From positions 17,184-81,183 of the forward strand of contig NZ_AUMW01000018.1 in assembly GCF_000430885.1 (NCBI RefSeq): a stretch of DNA of 64,000 nt, read 5' to 3'. This document shows positions 49,865 through 59,775 of this stretch, in pieces. Source of the DNA: Desulfotruncus alcoholivorax DSM 16058 (lineage in GTDB: Bacteria > Bacillota > Desulfotomaculia > Desulfotomaculales > Desulfallaceae). Each line of letters opens with the position of its first letter. The first letter of the stretch is position 1. The notes under the pieces were generated by a model that had not been told where the DNA came from, searched no databases, and saw only the letters and a list, made by a program, of their open reading frames with translations. Both the position numbers and the translations under genes were made by a program.

Positions 49865-52129
49865 CTATGATGCCGCGGTTTTAGTTTCCTGCCTTTTGGA
49901 AGTGTTTTCAAAAACCTGCCGGTACTGCTCCATGGTCATTAATACCGACCTTGGCTTGCTTCCCTCAAATCCGCCGACTATCCCTCTTCTTTCCATAATG
50001 TCGACAAGCCGTGCTGCCCTTGAATAGCCTATGTGCAACCTTCGCTGCAACATTGATATCGATGCCGTACCGCTTTCGATAAAAAGTTTGGTGGCCTGGG
50101 GGAGCAGTTCGTCGTAGTCTTCTTCTGCTTCCACGTTTTCTCCGCCCCCCGGCTGCTCCTGTAAAACAGCCTCATTGTATACCGGCCTGGCCTGGTCTTT
50201 AAGAAAGTCAACCAGGTTTTCAACTTCCCGGTCGGAGAGAAACGCACCCTGCACCCGCATAGGTTTTGATGCGCCCACCGGATAGAAGAGCATGTCCCCC
50301 TTGCCCAGCAGCTTTTCCGCTCCGCCCATGTCAAGGATGGTGCGGGAGTCCATTTGGCTGGATACTGCAAAGGATATGCGGGAAGGAATGTTTGCTTTAA
50401 TCAAGCCGGTAATGACATCTACTGACGGGCGCTGGGTCGCCACCACCAAGTGCAAGCCTGCGGCCCGGGCCATCTGGGCCAGGCGGCAGATGGAGTCTTC
50501 CACGTCGGCCGGCGCTACCATCATTAAATCAGCCAGTTCATCAATAATGACGACAATATAAGGAAGGGGTACCTGGTCCGGCTCGTTTTCATTTTCCTCG
50601 AACATGGCATTATAGCGGGTTATGTCCCTAACCCCCGCGGCGGCAAAAAGGTCGTACCTGGTTTCCATTTCCCTAACCGCCCAGCGCAGCGCTCCGGCAG
50701 CTTTCTTGGCGTCCGTCACCACCGGGCTGACCAGATGGGGAATGTCATTATAATTGGCCAGTTCCACCATCTTTGGGTCGACCATGAGGAATTTTACTTC
50801 TTCCGGGGTGGCTTTGAACAGGATGCTGCTGATCAAGGTGTTGACGCAGACACTTTTACCCGAGCCTGTAGCCCCTGCAATAAGCAGGTGGGGCATTTTG
50901 GCCAAATCTGCAATTACCGGTGAGCCGGCAATGTCTTTACCCAAAGCCACTGTAAGCCGGGATGGTGAGCCGGTAAAGTTCTTGCATTCCAGGAGTTCCC
51001 GCAGTGACACGGTTGCTATTTCATCATTGGGGACTTCAATGCCAACCGCGGCTTTACCAGGGATAGGTGCTTCAATGCGCACACCCGTGGTGGCCATGCC
51101 CAGTGCTATATCGTCGGATAGACCGACAATTCTACTCACTTTCACCCCGGGCGGCGGCGTTAACTCGTACCTGGTAATTGACGGGCCAACCGCCACGTGG
51201 GTGACCTTGGCCTTAATACCAAAACTCTCCAGGGTCTGCTCCAGAGTTGCTATCTTCTGATTAATGTCTTTACTGGTATTTTTCCCACTTGAGCTGGAAC
51301 CCTGGTTGAGCAGAGAAAGAGGCGGCAGGTGGTATTCCTGTCCCTGGTTAACCGTATTCTTTACAGGCACTGCCGGCTCATCTTTTGTAGCTTCCGAGTC
51401 AGGTTTATTGATCTGCCCCTTAACTGATTCGTCATTATTTCCGCCCGGGGCGATTTCTATCACAGGTTGTTCGTTAGATTCCGGCAAGCCGGGCGGACCG
51501 GCGCTTTTTTTAAATTTATTTTTGATCTTATTGCCAAGGCCGGGCTGTTCTTCATCTTCATCAGCCTCAACAAAAACAAAGTTTATAATGGCATGCCATG
51601 TGCTTACTGCTGAAACTCTTAGCTTTTGCCATGAAATTCCTCCCAAGTCTTTAACCGAACTCGCGGTGCACAAAGCAATACCCACCAAGATGAGGAATAC
51701 CAGCATGATATTTGTTCCCACAGTCCCAAAGCAATATTTGAACACCGACCCGAGCGCAGCGCCGGTTAGACCTCCTCCCTCGCCCCGCAGACCTGCTTCA
51801 AAGGATTGAGAAAGGTAGATGTGCCGGTGCAAAAAAATCTGCAGGCTGCCGAATAATACAACTACACCCCAAAAACGGGTGTTAACTTTCCAGCTGTCAC
51901 GCTTCATTATTTTAATGCCTGATACGATCAGCAACAGCAAAAAGACAGCATAGCCCTTACCGGTTAGTATGGCCAACCCTTGTTTGATCAACAATCCCAC
52001 TTTACCGACCGAACTGGTAAAGACACCTGCTAAGCCGATCAGTGCCAAAGCAATGATTGACATACCGGCAATATCATATTTAAAATTTGTTTCTTTTTTG
52101 GATGCCGCATTTTTTACAGTCTTGCCCAA
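49865..52129 (-). CDS. ftsK: FtsK/SpoIIIE DNA translocase
   Basis: A 754-residue membrane-anchored motor that pumps chromosomes through the division or sporulation septum. Four N-terminal helices (about residues 20-165), a Pro/Gln-rich linker, then the motor with Walker [11 protein letters not shown], the [13 protein letters not shown] block, Walker [15 protein letters not shown], and [17 protein letters not shown]. The C-terminal gamma winged helix is [20 protein letters not shown]. Probably SpoIIIE-like in a spore former. Confidence 0.96.
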   Translation of the reverse strand: MGKTVKNAASKKETNFKYDIAGMSIIALALIGLAGVFTSSVGKVGLLIKQGLAILTGKGYAVFLLLLIVSGIKIMKRDSWKVNTRFWGVVVLFGSLQIFLHRHIYLSQSFEAGLRGEGGGLTGAALGSVFKYCFGTVGTNIMLVFLILVGIALCTASSVKDLGGISWQKLRVSAVSTWHAIINFVFVEADEDEEQPGLGNKIKNKFKKSAGPPGLPESNEQPVIEIAPGGNNDESVKGQINKPDSEATKDEPAVPVKNTVNQGQEYHLPPLSLLNQGSSSSGKNTSKDINQKIATLEQTLESFGIKAKVTHVAVGPSITRYELTPPPGVKVSRIVGLSDDIALGMATTGVRIEAPIPGKAAVGIEVPNDEIATVSLRELLECKNFTGSPSRLTVALGKDIAGSPVIADLAKMPHLLIAGATGSGKSVCVNTLISSILFKATPEEVKFLMVDPKMVELANYNDIPHLVSPVVTDAKKAAGALRWAVREMETRYDLFAAAGVRDITRYNAMFEENENEPDQVPLPYIVVIIDELADLMMVAPADVEDSICRLAQMARAAGLHLVVATQRPSVDVITGLIKANIPSRISFAVSSQMDSRTILDMGGAEKLLGKGDMLFYPVGASKPMRVQGAFLSDREVENLVDFLKDQARPVYNEAVLQEQPGGGENVEAEEDYDELLPQATKLFIESGTASISMLQRRLHIGYSRAARLVDIMERRGIVGGFEGSKPRSVLMTMEQYRQVFENTSKRQETKTAAS

Positions 52130-52414
52130 AAAATATACCTCCCCTGCGAAATATGGGGAAAATCCACATAAAATTCATATAGGAAGCTTACCATAAAATG
52201 GTCGTAAGGGCAAGCGGTGCGCTGGTTTAGAGGCCGCACCGGCTTAAATAATAATAATGAATATACAAATTAAAAGGATTTTGGACCTGGTTATAGAAAT
52301 TAAAAAACAATCAAAAAATTGTCTGATTGTGTAAATAAAGCTGTCAAAAAACAAACGTAATTGATCTGGGGTGTGGGCTTGCTTAACGGGGATGATAACA
52401 GAATCAGGGAGTTC

Positions 52415-53413
52415 ATGGAGTTTGAAGAATTGAGAAATTTGATAATTACTGCATCTCCATGCGGCGTGCTTGTTGTTAACACCGACGGGGTGATTGTGGG
52501 TTGCAATGACATTTTGAGCAGGCACAGGCTGGTTCGCCATCAGAATATACTCAACAGGCATATTAAAGATGTTTTGTACCGGGACCCGGAAAGTGAAGAC
52601 ATATACTCCAGGGATCCGATAATGATAACATTGCAGAGCGGGTGGGGAGTTGTTAAGGAACTGACATTGCGGACAAGTTCAGCGGATTGGGTGGAATGCC
52701 GTGTCTGGACGACAACCTTGAAAGATACCACGGGTAAAATAATCGGCGCCTGTGGCGTATTCCATGATTTGACTCCCTATCGCAAAAAGAAAAAGCAGCT
52801 GGAAGAAATAAACCGGGCATTGTTGGAGACCGGCAACCAGTTGATCCAGCAGCATATGGAAACAATGATGGCATTTGCCAATGCCATTGCTGCCAGAGAC
52901 AGTTACACCAGGTGGCACTCGGAAAAGGTGGCCGAGTATGCCCAGCAAATTTGCATTAACCTTGGTTTGGATAATGAAACAGCCAATATGGCTTATTTGG
53001 CGGGGTTATTGCATGATGTGGGGAAAATCGGTGTGTCCGAGGAAATCTTAACCAAACCCGGCAAACTTACAGATCAAGAATATGAAGTGATCAAAACGCA
53101 CCCTGTTATCGGAGTGAATATACTTAAATCAATGAAGAATATGAAAGGGATACTCCAGGTAATCAAGCATCACCATGAGCGATATGATGGTAAAGGTTAT
53201 CCCTCCAAGTTGAAGGGGAGTAAAATACCTTTACTAAGCCGGGTGCTGGCGGTGGCGGATTCTTTTGACGCCATGACTTCGGATCGCAGCTACAGGAATG
53301 CTTTCCCCGTGGAAAAAGCGATTGAGGAAATAAAATCCAACTCCGGAACTCAATTTGATCCACGGGTGGTCAAATCATTCATGCAGCTGGCACAAGAACA
53401 GTATTTACAATAA
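52415..53413 (+). CDS. PAS-HD-GYP phosphodiesterase
   Basis: A protein of about 332 residues with an N-terminal PAS (LRNLIITASPCGVLVVNTDG ... GACGVFHDLTPYR) and a full HD-GYP domain: HSEKVAEYAQQIC, LLHDVGKIGVSEEIL, VIKTHPVIG, HHERYDGKGYPSKL and DSFDAMTSDRSY. All catalytic features are intact, so c-di-GMP hydrolysis is expected. ATG 52415 has AGGGAG 4-5 nt upstream; starts from 52361 are possible. Confidence 0.92.
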   Translation: MEFEELRNLIITASPCGVLVVNTDGVIVGCNDILSRHRLVRHQNILNRHIKDVLYRDPESEDIYSRDPIMITLQSGWGVVKELTLRTSSADWVECRVWTTTLKDTTGKIIGACGVFHDLTPYRKKKKQLEEINRALLETGNQLIQQHMETMMAFANAIAARDSYTRWHSEKVAEYAQQICINLGLDNETANMAYLAGLLHDVGKIGVSEEILTKPGKLTDQEYEVIKTHPVIGVNILKSMKNMKGILQVIKHHHERYDGKGYPSKLKGSKIPLLSRVLAVADSFDAMTSDRSYRNAFPVEKAIEEIKSNSGTQFDPRVVKSFMQLAQEQYLQ

Positions 53414-53438
53414 AAATGGCGCAAATCAGCGCCTTTTT
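53412..53438. terminator. Bidirectional terminator
   Basis: GGCGC[AAATCA]GCGCC flanked by an A-run and TTTTTAT, between convergent HD-GYP and FtsA-like genes. Confidence 0.85.
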
Positions 53439-55416
53439 ATTTTCCTTCCTGGTCCGACCAGAAAATTTCAATATTGTCACCATCCTGAACAGGGTCGGTG
53501 AAATGGGCCCTTTGCCCGTTCAGTTTCATAACCGGAAAACCTTTTTGGTTGGTGGTATTCATATCGATCAAATTGAAAATGTCAACAAATATGGCGTCGG
53601 ATTTATTCAAGACCAATTCTTTACCGTTAATGGTGATTTTTATTCCGGCAATATGCTCAGCCGGAGCAATGATTTCTATGATTTCTACCATGTCACCGGG
53701 GCTGATTTGGTCCTGAGGTGTGGAAATTCGCCCGTTGATTAATATTTTGTCGATGGTGTTAAGGTGATAAGCTTTTGCTACCTGTCCAACGGTGGGGTTG
53801 GCGTTAAATTCCAGATTATCGCCGGTTTTGATGGGTGTGCTTGGTTCGGCTTCGGCGCCGTTTAATAAGGCCTTTGCCCTCCATTTTCTGTCAGTCCCGT
53901 TCAGTTTAAATCTAATTTCGCTTGACCGGGGTACAAAGTCTGAAACCCTGGCCGAAGCGTCCCTGCCGTTCACCGCTTTGATGACCATGATATCGTCTCC
54001 GTCCTTGACCGGCGATTGCAAATTTGCCTCTTTGTTATTGATGTAAATCCGGGCCGGCTGGCTCAATTCGCCGTAAACAATATGTTCTTTTCCGTTAAAA
54101 GAAAATTTAAGATTTTGGCCGTTTTTGCTGATCAGGTTGCGGGGGTCAAACCTGATCAGGCCGAGGGCTTGAGATACATTTATTTCCCGTGTATTGAAAA
54201 GTTTATACTCATTCCCGTTTACCCGTACCGACATAAATTCATAGCCCACACTGGTCAGGGCAATGGTGGCAATACCAACTACGGTAACCCCTTCCGGTCC
54301 GGACAAAAAACTTTTTTCATCGAAAACAACATTGCGCAGGTGGCTTCTGTCCCGCATTACCACCCTTTCTGGGTCCATTTGCAGCTTTTGGGCCAGTTTG
54401 TCTGCCAGCTTTGGTGTTCTGGCCCCTCCCCCGATACAAAAAACCGATTTTGGTGGAACGCCGCCGTTTAAATCCAGAATATTGGCGCTGATGGCATCTG
54501 CCAGCCGGTCCAGGACAGGCTCTATTAATTGCAGCAATTCACTTTGAGCAATATTACCTGTTATTCCCAGTATATCTGTATAAGTTATATCTTTGCAGGT
54601 GCCGGCCAGCCTTTTAATTCTTTCAGCTTCGTTAAATTCCACCAGCAGCTTTTCCACAATGGGCTCGGTAATCTCGTCACCGGCCATGGGCACCATGCCG
54701 TAGGCGATAATGCTTCCATCCCTGGTAACTGCTATGTCGGAGGTGCCTGCTCCAATATCGACCAGGGCCAGATTTAACAGGCGGAAACTGGCAGGGATGG
54801 CGACATCGATTGCTGCGATGGGTTCCAGGGTTAGGTTGACAGGCTCCAAGTCCACCCTGTGCAGCACTGCGTAAAGACCGTTGACCACGGATACGGGGAG
54901 AAACGTAGCCACGATTTCCACACCAATTTTGGCTGCGCGGTGACCGAGTAGATTTGATACGGGCATATTGTCAAGCATATAGGTAATGACACAATGGCCG
55001 ACGCAATAGTAATCAGCGATATTGTTGGATTCGAGCTCCCGGTGGGCTATCCTTAAGGCTGCTAATTCAAGGCTGCGGACGTCCACCAGTTCAATCTCCC
55101 TGTTGGCGTCGTGCTCCAATTCCGCCGTGCAGCGGACAGTTTTCAAGGAACGGCCTGCCGCAGCAACCGCCACCTTATCCAGCTTCAGACCGGTTTTTTG
55201 CTCAAGGCCGGATTTTACCTGCGCAACCACTTCAGCAACCTGGGGAATATCGTGTATTTGCCCGTCGAACATGGAGCGGCTCTCGTGTTCAACCATCTCT
55301 TCGGCGATAACTCTATAGTTTTTTCCTTCCATTCGCCCGACGATCCCGATAACAGTTCTGGTGCCAATATCCAGGGCAAAAATATGGTTGTCGGTGGTAG
55401 ACTGGGATAAAGACAT
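53437..55416 (-). CDS. FtsA-like actin-fold protein with C-terminal extension
   Basis: A 659-residue protein. The N-terminal 400 residues are FtsA/PilM-like actin fold: phosphate-1 FALDIGTRTVIGIVG, SHS2-type insertion, phosphate-2 NLALVDIGAGTSDIAV, and adenosine motif VFCIGGGARTPKLADKL. The remaining 260 residues carry repeated beta-rich segments, including MoaD/ThiS-like beta-grasp pieces (IKITINGKELVLNKSDAIFV). It is a Clostridia FtsA paralogue rather than the division FtsA itself, which would sit next to ftsZ. Role uncertain; possibly cell division or spore-related. Confidence 0.82.
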   Translation of the reverse strand: MSLSQSTTDNHIFALDIGTRTVIGIVGRMEGKNYRVIAEEMVEHESRSMFDGQIHDIPQVAEVVAQVKSGLEQKTGLKLDKVAVAAAGRSLKTVRCTAELEHDANREIELVDVRSLELAALRIAHRELESNNIADYYCVGHCVITYMLDNMPVSNLLGHRAAKIGVEIVATFLPVSVVNGLYAVLHRVDLEPVNLTLEPIAAIDVAIPASFRLLNLALVDIGAGTSDIAVTRDGSIIAYGMVPMAGDEITEPIVEKLLVEFNEAERIKRLAGTCKDITYTDILGITGNIAQSELLQLIEPVLDRLADAISANILDLNGGVPPKSVFCIGGGARTPKLADKLAQKLQMDPERVVMRDRSHLRNVVFDEKSFLSGPEGVTVVGIATIALTSVGYEFMSVRVNGNEYKLFNTREINVSQALGLIRFDPRNLISKNGQNLKFSFNGKEHIVYGELSQPARIYINNKEANLQSPVKDGDDIMVIKAVNGRDASARVSDFVPRSSEIRFKLNGTDRKWRAKALLNGAEAEPSTPIKTGDNLEFNANPTVGQVAKAYHLNTIDKILINGRISTPQDQISPGDMVEIIEIIAPAEHIAGIKITINGKELVLNKSDAIFVDIFNLIDMNTTNQKGFPVMKLNGQRAHFTDPVQDGDNIEIFWSDQEGK

Positions 55417-55507
55417 GGTATAATCCTTTCACCTTATGGTTGTTTTCTAAATTATACCTTAGAATTATACCTTAGAAGCAATATTTTCTTCAACAAGACA
55501 GACTTAA

Positions 55508-57598
55508 TTAACATTTTGAGGGAAAATTGTTGATAATGGACAGGATTGCTTCTCCATGGGCAGATACTTTTTTCTCTCCCAGCCCCTTTATGCCCCTCAG
55601 CTCTGCCAGGGTTTGGGGCCGTACTCTGGCTATTTCCATGAGCACGCTGTCGTGGAAGAAAATATAAGCTGGCTTTTGCTCTTGCCTGGCAAGGCTGCTG
55701 CGATATTCTTTCAGCGCAGACAGCAACCCCATCTCATCCGGTGCCGTTTCATTTTTGTTTGCATCGTCCTTTACAGGCCGGCCGGCTAATTCTTTTAATC
55801 CCACCTTGTTTTTCTTAATCATTACCGGCAGGGGCTCACTTTTCTTCAATGCTTTCCTGCCTAGCGCAGTCAAAACCACCACCGGATACTCCGCGCCCTT
55901 TAAGGCAAGGTAGCCGTCCGCCAAGAGCCGGTCGACCATTTCCAGGATCGCTTTTCCGCTTTTGCCCGCCAGGCTGCGGTAGTAAATCAGGCTGTCATAC
56001 CCAAAGGCAGACATGTTAGCGGACGCGGCACCCCGGAGAATGTCCGCCAGTTTCTTGCGGCCCACCCCCCGCTGCAGTTCCGCCACGCAGGACAGCACAA
56101 CCAGCGGCTCTTTTGAAAACTCCAGATTGCCTGACGCAGCGGCCAGGCAGTTGTCACAGCAAGGTTCCGTCCTGCCCTCGGGTTCTTCTCCAAAATACTC
56201 CAGCAGCATTGCTCTTCTGCAGCGGGTGGTATTGGCCCAGTTCACCACGGTAGAGAGCTTGTTCTTGCGGTAGGCCAACCGGTTTTCCACCTCCGACAGG
56301 GCGGCTTGCACCGCCCCTGGCGCCGGGCGTTTTCCCGGTTCCACATAAAGGTATTCTTCGTCCCGATCGAACAATCTAATAGCCTGCAGCCGCTCAAGCA
56401 TGCTGACAACCAGTCGCAGCTTGGTTTCGCCCAGGCCGTTTCGCTCCAGCTCAACCAGCGGTACGGCAGACCTCCCGCCCTCCGCGTGCCTGGCACAGGC
56501 CCGCCAGAAAATAGCCAGATCATCGCGGGTGACTGCATCGTTGTCAATGAACCATTCCTGCAGTCTTTTGTCTTTTAAAGAATACAGCATCCGGCACCGG
56601 GCCGGTAGGCCGTCCCGCCCGGCCCTGCCGATCTCCTGGTAATAGGCCTCCAGGGAGGCAGGCAGGCTGTAATGGACCACAAAACGAATATTGGCCTTGT
56701 CTATACCCATGCCGAAGGCGTTGGTGGCCACAACTACCCTGATTTCTTCCCTGATGAAAGCCTCCTGCACCCTGTCGCGCTCGCCGGGGGGCAGACCGGC
56801 ATGGTAGCAACCTGCGGGAATACCCAAAGAATCTTTTACCCAGACGGCCACTGCCTCGCTCTCTTTCCTGGTGGCGGCGTAGATAATGCCGCTGCCACGC
56901 TGCCCGTTGAGGAACTCTCGCAGTGCCGCCTGTTTCTCCCCCTCGTCGTCAGCCCTTTGTGCTGAAATATACAGGTTGGGCCGGTCGCTGCTTGCTGCTA
57001 CCATCCTGGCGCCGGGTATGCCCAGTTGCTTCAAGATGTCCCGCTGGACAGCCGGCGTGGCCGTGGCGGTGAGGGCCATAATCCGCGGGCGCCGCGGAAG
57101 TTGTTCATAAAAATCTCCGATCCAGAGGTAGTCCGGCCGGAAATCATGACCCCACTGGGAGATGCAGTGGGCTTCGTCCACCACCAGCAGATCCACATCC
57201 AGTTCTTTGATCAATTCATTGAAATATCTGTTGCGCAGTCGTTCCGGCGCAATGTAAACAAGTTTATACTGGCCGCTGCGAATACCGCGCATCCTCAGCC
57301 GGTACTCTTCCGGGTTGAGCTGGCTGTTGAGCGTGGTGGCTCTGGAGTAATCCTTTTCCTGCAGGTTGTCCACCTGGTCCTTCATCAAAGCCACCAGGGG
57401 AGAAATTACCAGGGTAAGGCCGGGAAGCAGCAGGGCCGGAAGCTGGTAGCAAAGGGATTTTCCGCTGCCGGTAGGCATAACCGCCAGTACATCATCCCCG
57501 GCCAGAGCCGCTTCAATCACCTCTCTTTGCCCCGGGCGGAAGCGTTCAAAATGAAAGTGCTTGGACAGGGCTTCATCTAAAGCCGGACCCGTTCTCAT
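55508..57598 (-). CDS. recQ: ATP-dependent DNA helicase RecQ
   Basis: A 696-residue 3'-5' helicase. Motifs: Q-motif region FRPGQREVIEAALAG, Walker A MPTGSGKSLCYQLPAL, DEAH box LVVDEAHCISQWGHDFRPDY, motif III TATAT, and motif VI QEIGRAGRDGLPARC. The zinc site has Cys around CRRAMLLEYFGE...CCDNC, then the winged helix, and an HRDC domain ends the protein (LMEIARVRPQTLAELRGIKG). ATG 57598 with GGAGG 6 nt upstream. Confidence 0.96.
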   Translation of the reverse strand: MRTGPALDEALSKHFHFERFRPGQREVIEAALAGDDVLAVMPTGSGKSLCYQLPALLLPGLTLVISPLVALMKDQVDNLQEKDYSRATTLNSQLNPEEYRLRMRGIRSGQYKLVYIAPERLRNRYFNELIKELDVDLLVVDEAHCISQWGHDFRPDYLWIGDFYEQLPRRPRIMALTATATPAVQRDILKQLGIPGARMVAASSDRPNLYISAQRADDEGEKQAALREFLNGQRGSGIIYAATRKESEAVAVWVKDSLGIPAGCYHAGLPPGERDRVQEAFIREEIRVVVATNAFGMGIDKANIRFVVHYSLPASLEAYYQEIGRAGRDGLPARCRMLYSLKDKRLQEWFIDNDAVTRDDLAIFWRACARHAEGGRSAVPLVELERNGLGETKLRLVVSMLERLQAIRLFDRDEEYLYVEPGKRPAPGAVQAALSEVENRLAYRKNKLSTVVNWANTTRCRRAMLLEYFGEEPEGRTEPCCDNCLAAASGNLEFSKEPLVVLSCVAELQRGVGRKKLADILRGAASANMSAFGYDSLIYYRSLAGKSGKAILEMVDRLLADGYLALKGAEYPVVVLTALGRKALKKSEPLPVMIKKNKVGLKELAGRPVKDDANKNETAPDEMGLLSALKEYRSSLARQEQKPAYIFFHDSVLMEIARVRPQTLAELRGIKGLGEKKVSAHGEAILSIINNFPSKC

Positions 57599-57922
57599 AA
57601 ATAACCTCCATTGCATCTTACGTAAGAATATCAGCTTTGCGGTCAAGTATAGCTTTCATTAATATATTCTAGTTGCACATTTGAACAGTTCCCCGTATAA
57701 AACTATAACAGAATTATTTAGTGTAATAGAATCCCACTTGCATATAGGAATATCCTAATAATATAGCGGTTTAAAAACCGGCGTTTCTTAGTAAACTGAA
57801 GTGTTGGGAAAATATTCAGAGTCAGAACTTAACATATGTTTTTTACATCATTTAAATCTTTACCTTTTAACAATTGAAAATTTGCCCAATTTTTTTCCCA
57901 ATTCTTATTCTTTCTTCCGAAG
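57599..57922. other. AT-rich intergenic stretch
   Basis: Between recQ and the small ORF at 57923. No coding signal was found on either strand beyond short chance frames; no clear terminator. It probably contains the recQ promoter on the minus strand. Confidence 0.5.
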
Positions 57923-58072
57923 ATGGCCAGGCACAAGTACAACAGTACTTATATTATGGATATCCGCCATGGTTTCAAAAGAAATGCGGCCTTTCCATTA
58001 ACCGGAGGGCTGGAATTGGTCCGCTGGATAGCCCGCGGTGCCATAGCAAGAGGTGATAGTTTCCTGTCATGA
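57923..58072 (+). CDS. Possible small basic protein
   Basis: A 49-codon frame, MARHKYNSTYIMDIRHGFKR then NAAFPLTGGLELVRWIARGA and IARGDSFLS. Residue choice is more protein-like than the surroundings, and its GC content is higher. There is no good RBS, so it may be a remnant. Not recognised. Confidence 0.3.
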   Translation: MARHKYNSTYIMDIRHGFKRNAAFPLTGGLELVRWIARGAIARGDSFLS

Positions 58073-58135
58073 TTAGAAAATAATCCTTTTTTATGGAAGG
58101 AAAATGTACGTATATGTAGAAATGGATAATATTAT

Positions 58136-58176
58136 CACCGGGTCGCAGACATAATCGGCCCGGTGTTTTTGTTTTG
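58136..58176 (+). terminator. Intrinsic terminator upstream of cas6
   Basis: CACCGGG (58136-58142) and CCCGGTG (58159-58165) followed by TTTTTGTTTTG. Confidence 0.8.
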
Positions 58177-58317
58177 TTCTGGATACTTTATATAAATGCT
58201 TGATGTGATTTTAAAAAATTTTCCGACCTGTTATTTAGCAATGACAAATAGTTGTCTTTATACTTTGTTAGTATAGAAATAGAAATATGTAAAATATTAG
58301 TACACAGGAGGCTCATT

Positions 58318-59076
58318 TTGCACGCATACATCAAGTTGAGGATGGACCTGTCCTCGCCGGCCATACCCATTCACTACAATTATCTTATCCAATCGGCCGT
58401 TTATGCCGCGTTGCCGGAGGTCATGGCAGCTCGTATCCATGACGAGGGATTTAAAAGCGGCAAACGTAGCTTTAAAATGTTTTCCTTTTCCCGGTTGCTG
58501 GGCAGGTTTTCCTTCGATCGAACCGCAGGAACCATTGCCTTTCCGGAAGGGGTATCCCTGGTAATTTCCTCACCGGACACGGGATTTTTCCTTGCGCTGG
58601 TTAACAACCTGCTTACAAAAAGCTCTATTCGCCTCGGTCAATCTCGTTTTTATGTGGAAGAAGTGCGATTTGATGAGCAAAAGGCGGAAAGTGAGGTTCT
58701 GACTGTGCGCACTCTTTCACCGGTGGTGGCTTACAGCACTCTTTTAAGGCCCGAAGGGGGCAAGTATACCTGCTACTACCAGCCTGGGGAAAGGGAATTC
58801 GATAGGCTGATCACGGCCAACCTGGCTAAAAAGCACGAAGCCTTCCACGGCCTCCGGCCCCCGGATGGGGAGATAAAGGTACGACCGCTGGACAGACCCC
58901 GCCTGCACGTAACTACGTATAAAAACACCGTGGTGAAAGGCTACACCTGTCGCCTGAAGCTGAGCGGGCCGCGGGAACTGCTGCAGATGGCCCTGGACGC
59001 CGGCCTGGGAGGCAAAGGGAGCCAGGGGTACGGGTGTGTGGAGAAGATCGAGAGGTTAAAGGCCGGGAAAACTTAA
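58318..59076 (+). CDS. cas6: CRISPR endoribonuclease Cas6
   Basis: A 252-residue RAMP protein that cuts pre-crRNA within repeats. Two ferredoxin-like halves, starting MHAYIKLRMDLSSPAIPIHY, with the conserved RGR-type region FKMFSFSRLLGRFSFD and the C-terminal glycine-rich loop LGGKGSQGYGCVEKI. His and Tyr of IHYNYL are candidate catalytic residues. TTG 58318 has AGGAGG 6-7 nt upstream. It is GC-richer than cas8b-cas7-cas5 and separated from them by 700 nt, so it may have a separate origin. Confidence 0.9.
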   Translation: MHAYIKLRMDLSSPAIPIHYNYLIQSAVYAALPEVMAARIHDEGFKSGKRSFKMFSFSRLLGRFSFDRTAGTIAFPEGVSLVISSPDTGFFLALVNNLLTKSSIRLGQSRFYVEEVRFDEQKAESEVLTVRTLSPVVAYSTLLRPEGGKYTCYYQPGEREFDRLITANLAKKHEAFHGLRPPDGEIKVRPLDRPRLHVTTYKNTVVKGYTCRLKLSGPRELLQMALDAGLGGKGSQGYGCVEKIERLKAGKT

Positions 59077-59222
59077 CTTTAAAGATGGCGCGATATGCGA
59101 CTGTATACTAATCAATGCCCCCGGCTTTTTTAGCTTCGTTTAAAAAGTTAAAGAAACATTTTCAGATTTCCGGCTTTTCAAGTAAATAGCTGAGTTCTTT
59201 AACGATCGGATCAAGAGGCTAT

Positions 59223-59250
59223 GTTCAAGGACGTTCGTTCAAGGACGTTC
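59223..59250 (+). repeat. 14-bp tandem duplication
   Basis: GTTCAAGGACGTTC occurs twice head to tail (59223-59236 and 59237-59250). GGACGTTC repeats also form a partial palindrome with GAACGTCC. It lies at the end of the minus-strand remnant. Confidence 0.7.
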
Positions 59251-59422
59251 ATTGTATTCTCCTAAAAGGGCAAAACGCTAGACGCATTTTTTGCAACTGC
59301 CAAACTTTTTCCTTAACTATTTTTTTCCGTAACCAATCGGAGTTTTGGGTGATGGCCATTTCCCATTCATCACAGTACCATTGGAATGTTTTTAATAGAT
59401 CAATTTCAACCGGATTGCGGAT
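59249..59422 (-). pseudogene. Remnant of an unknown gene
   Basis: Minus-strand frame of 57 codons without a start, preceded by an in-frame TAA: IRNPVEIDLLKTFQWYCDEW, then EMAITQNSDWLRKKIVKEKV and WQLQKMRLAF. Aromatic- and charge-rich, clearly protein-like, family unknown. It occupies the gap between cas6 and cas8b and is probably the 3' tail of a displaced gene. Confidence 0.35.
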
Positions 59423-59520
59423 TTATGATTGCCAAGCGTTATATATTTTCCTATGGTTATTGCGGTTGAAAATCTGTTTGTTGCTTTGGAACAAGAATAT
59501 AACCTCTTTTTATTTAAATA

Positions 59521-59656
59521 ATCCTTATAGGTAGACTATCAACAAAAACAAATGTTTCAATTCCTAGGCAGGTATAAATATCAATTTTTATCAATTTCAA
59601 CATTGTTTAATTTTACCATAGATTTTTTGTAGATGCAAGTAACTATCAACAAAATC
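59521..59656 (+). repeat. Degenerate CRISPR-repeat-like sequences
   Basis: Fragments similar to type I-B repeats, which typically read GTTTCAATTCCT.ATAGGTA...: CCTTATAGGTAGACTATCAAC (59523-59543), GTTTCAATTCCTAGGCAGGT (59554-59573), and AACTATCAACAAAATCAAAT (59641-59660), which repeats ACTATCAACAAAAACAAAT of the first. None is a complete repeat and spacing is irregular, so this is a decayed repeat or leader, not a working array. Confidence 0.45.
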
Positions 59657-59775
59657 AAATTAAGAACTTGGACTTGTTAACAATAATTAGTATACTTAGA
59701 AAGAGTATATTATAATTGCATTTTTATGGGTTACAAAAGTAAGCTCACTCAAATTAAGCTATGGAGGTGAGGTAA

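Noticed and set aside
59521..59660. Functional CRISPR array
   Set aside because: No two full-length identical repeats and no regular spacing; kept only as degenerate repeat-like sequence.
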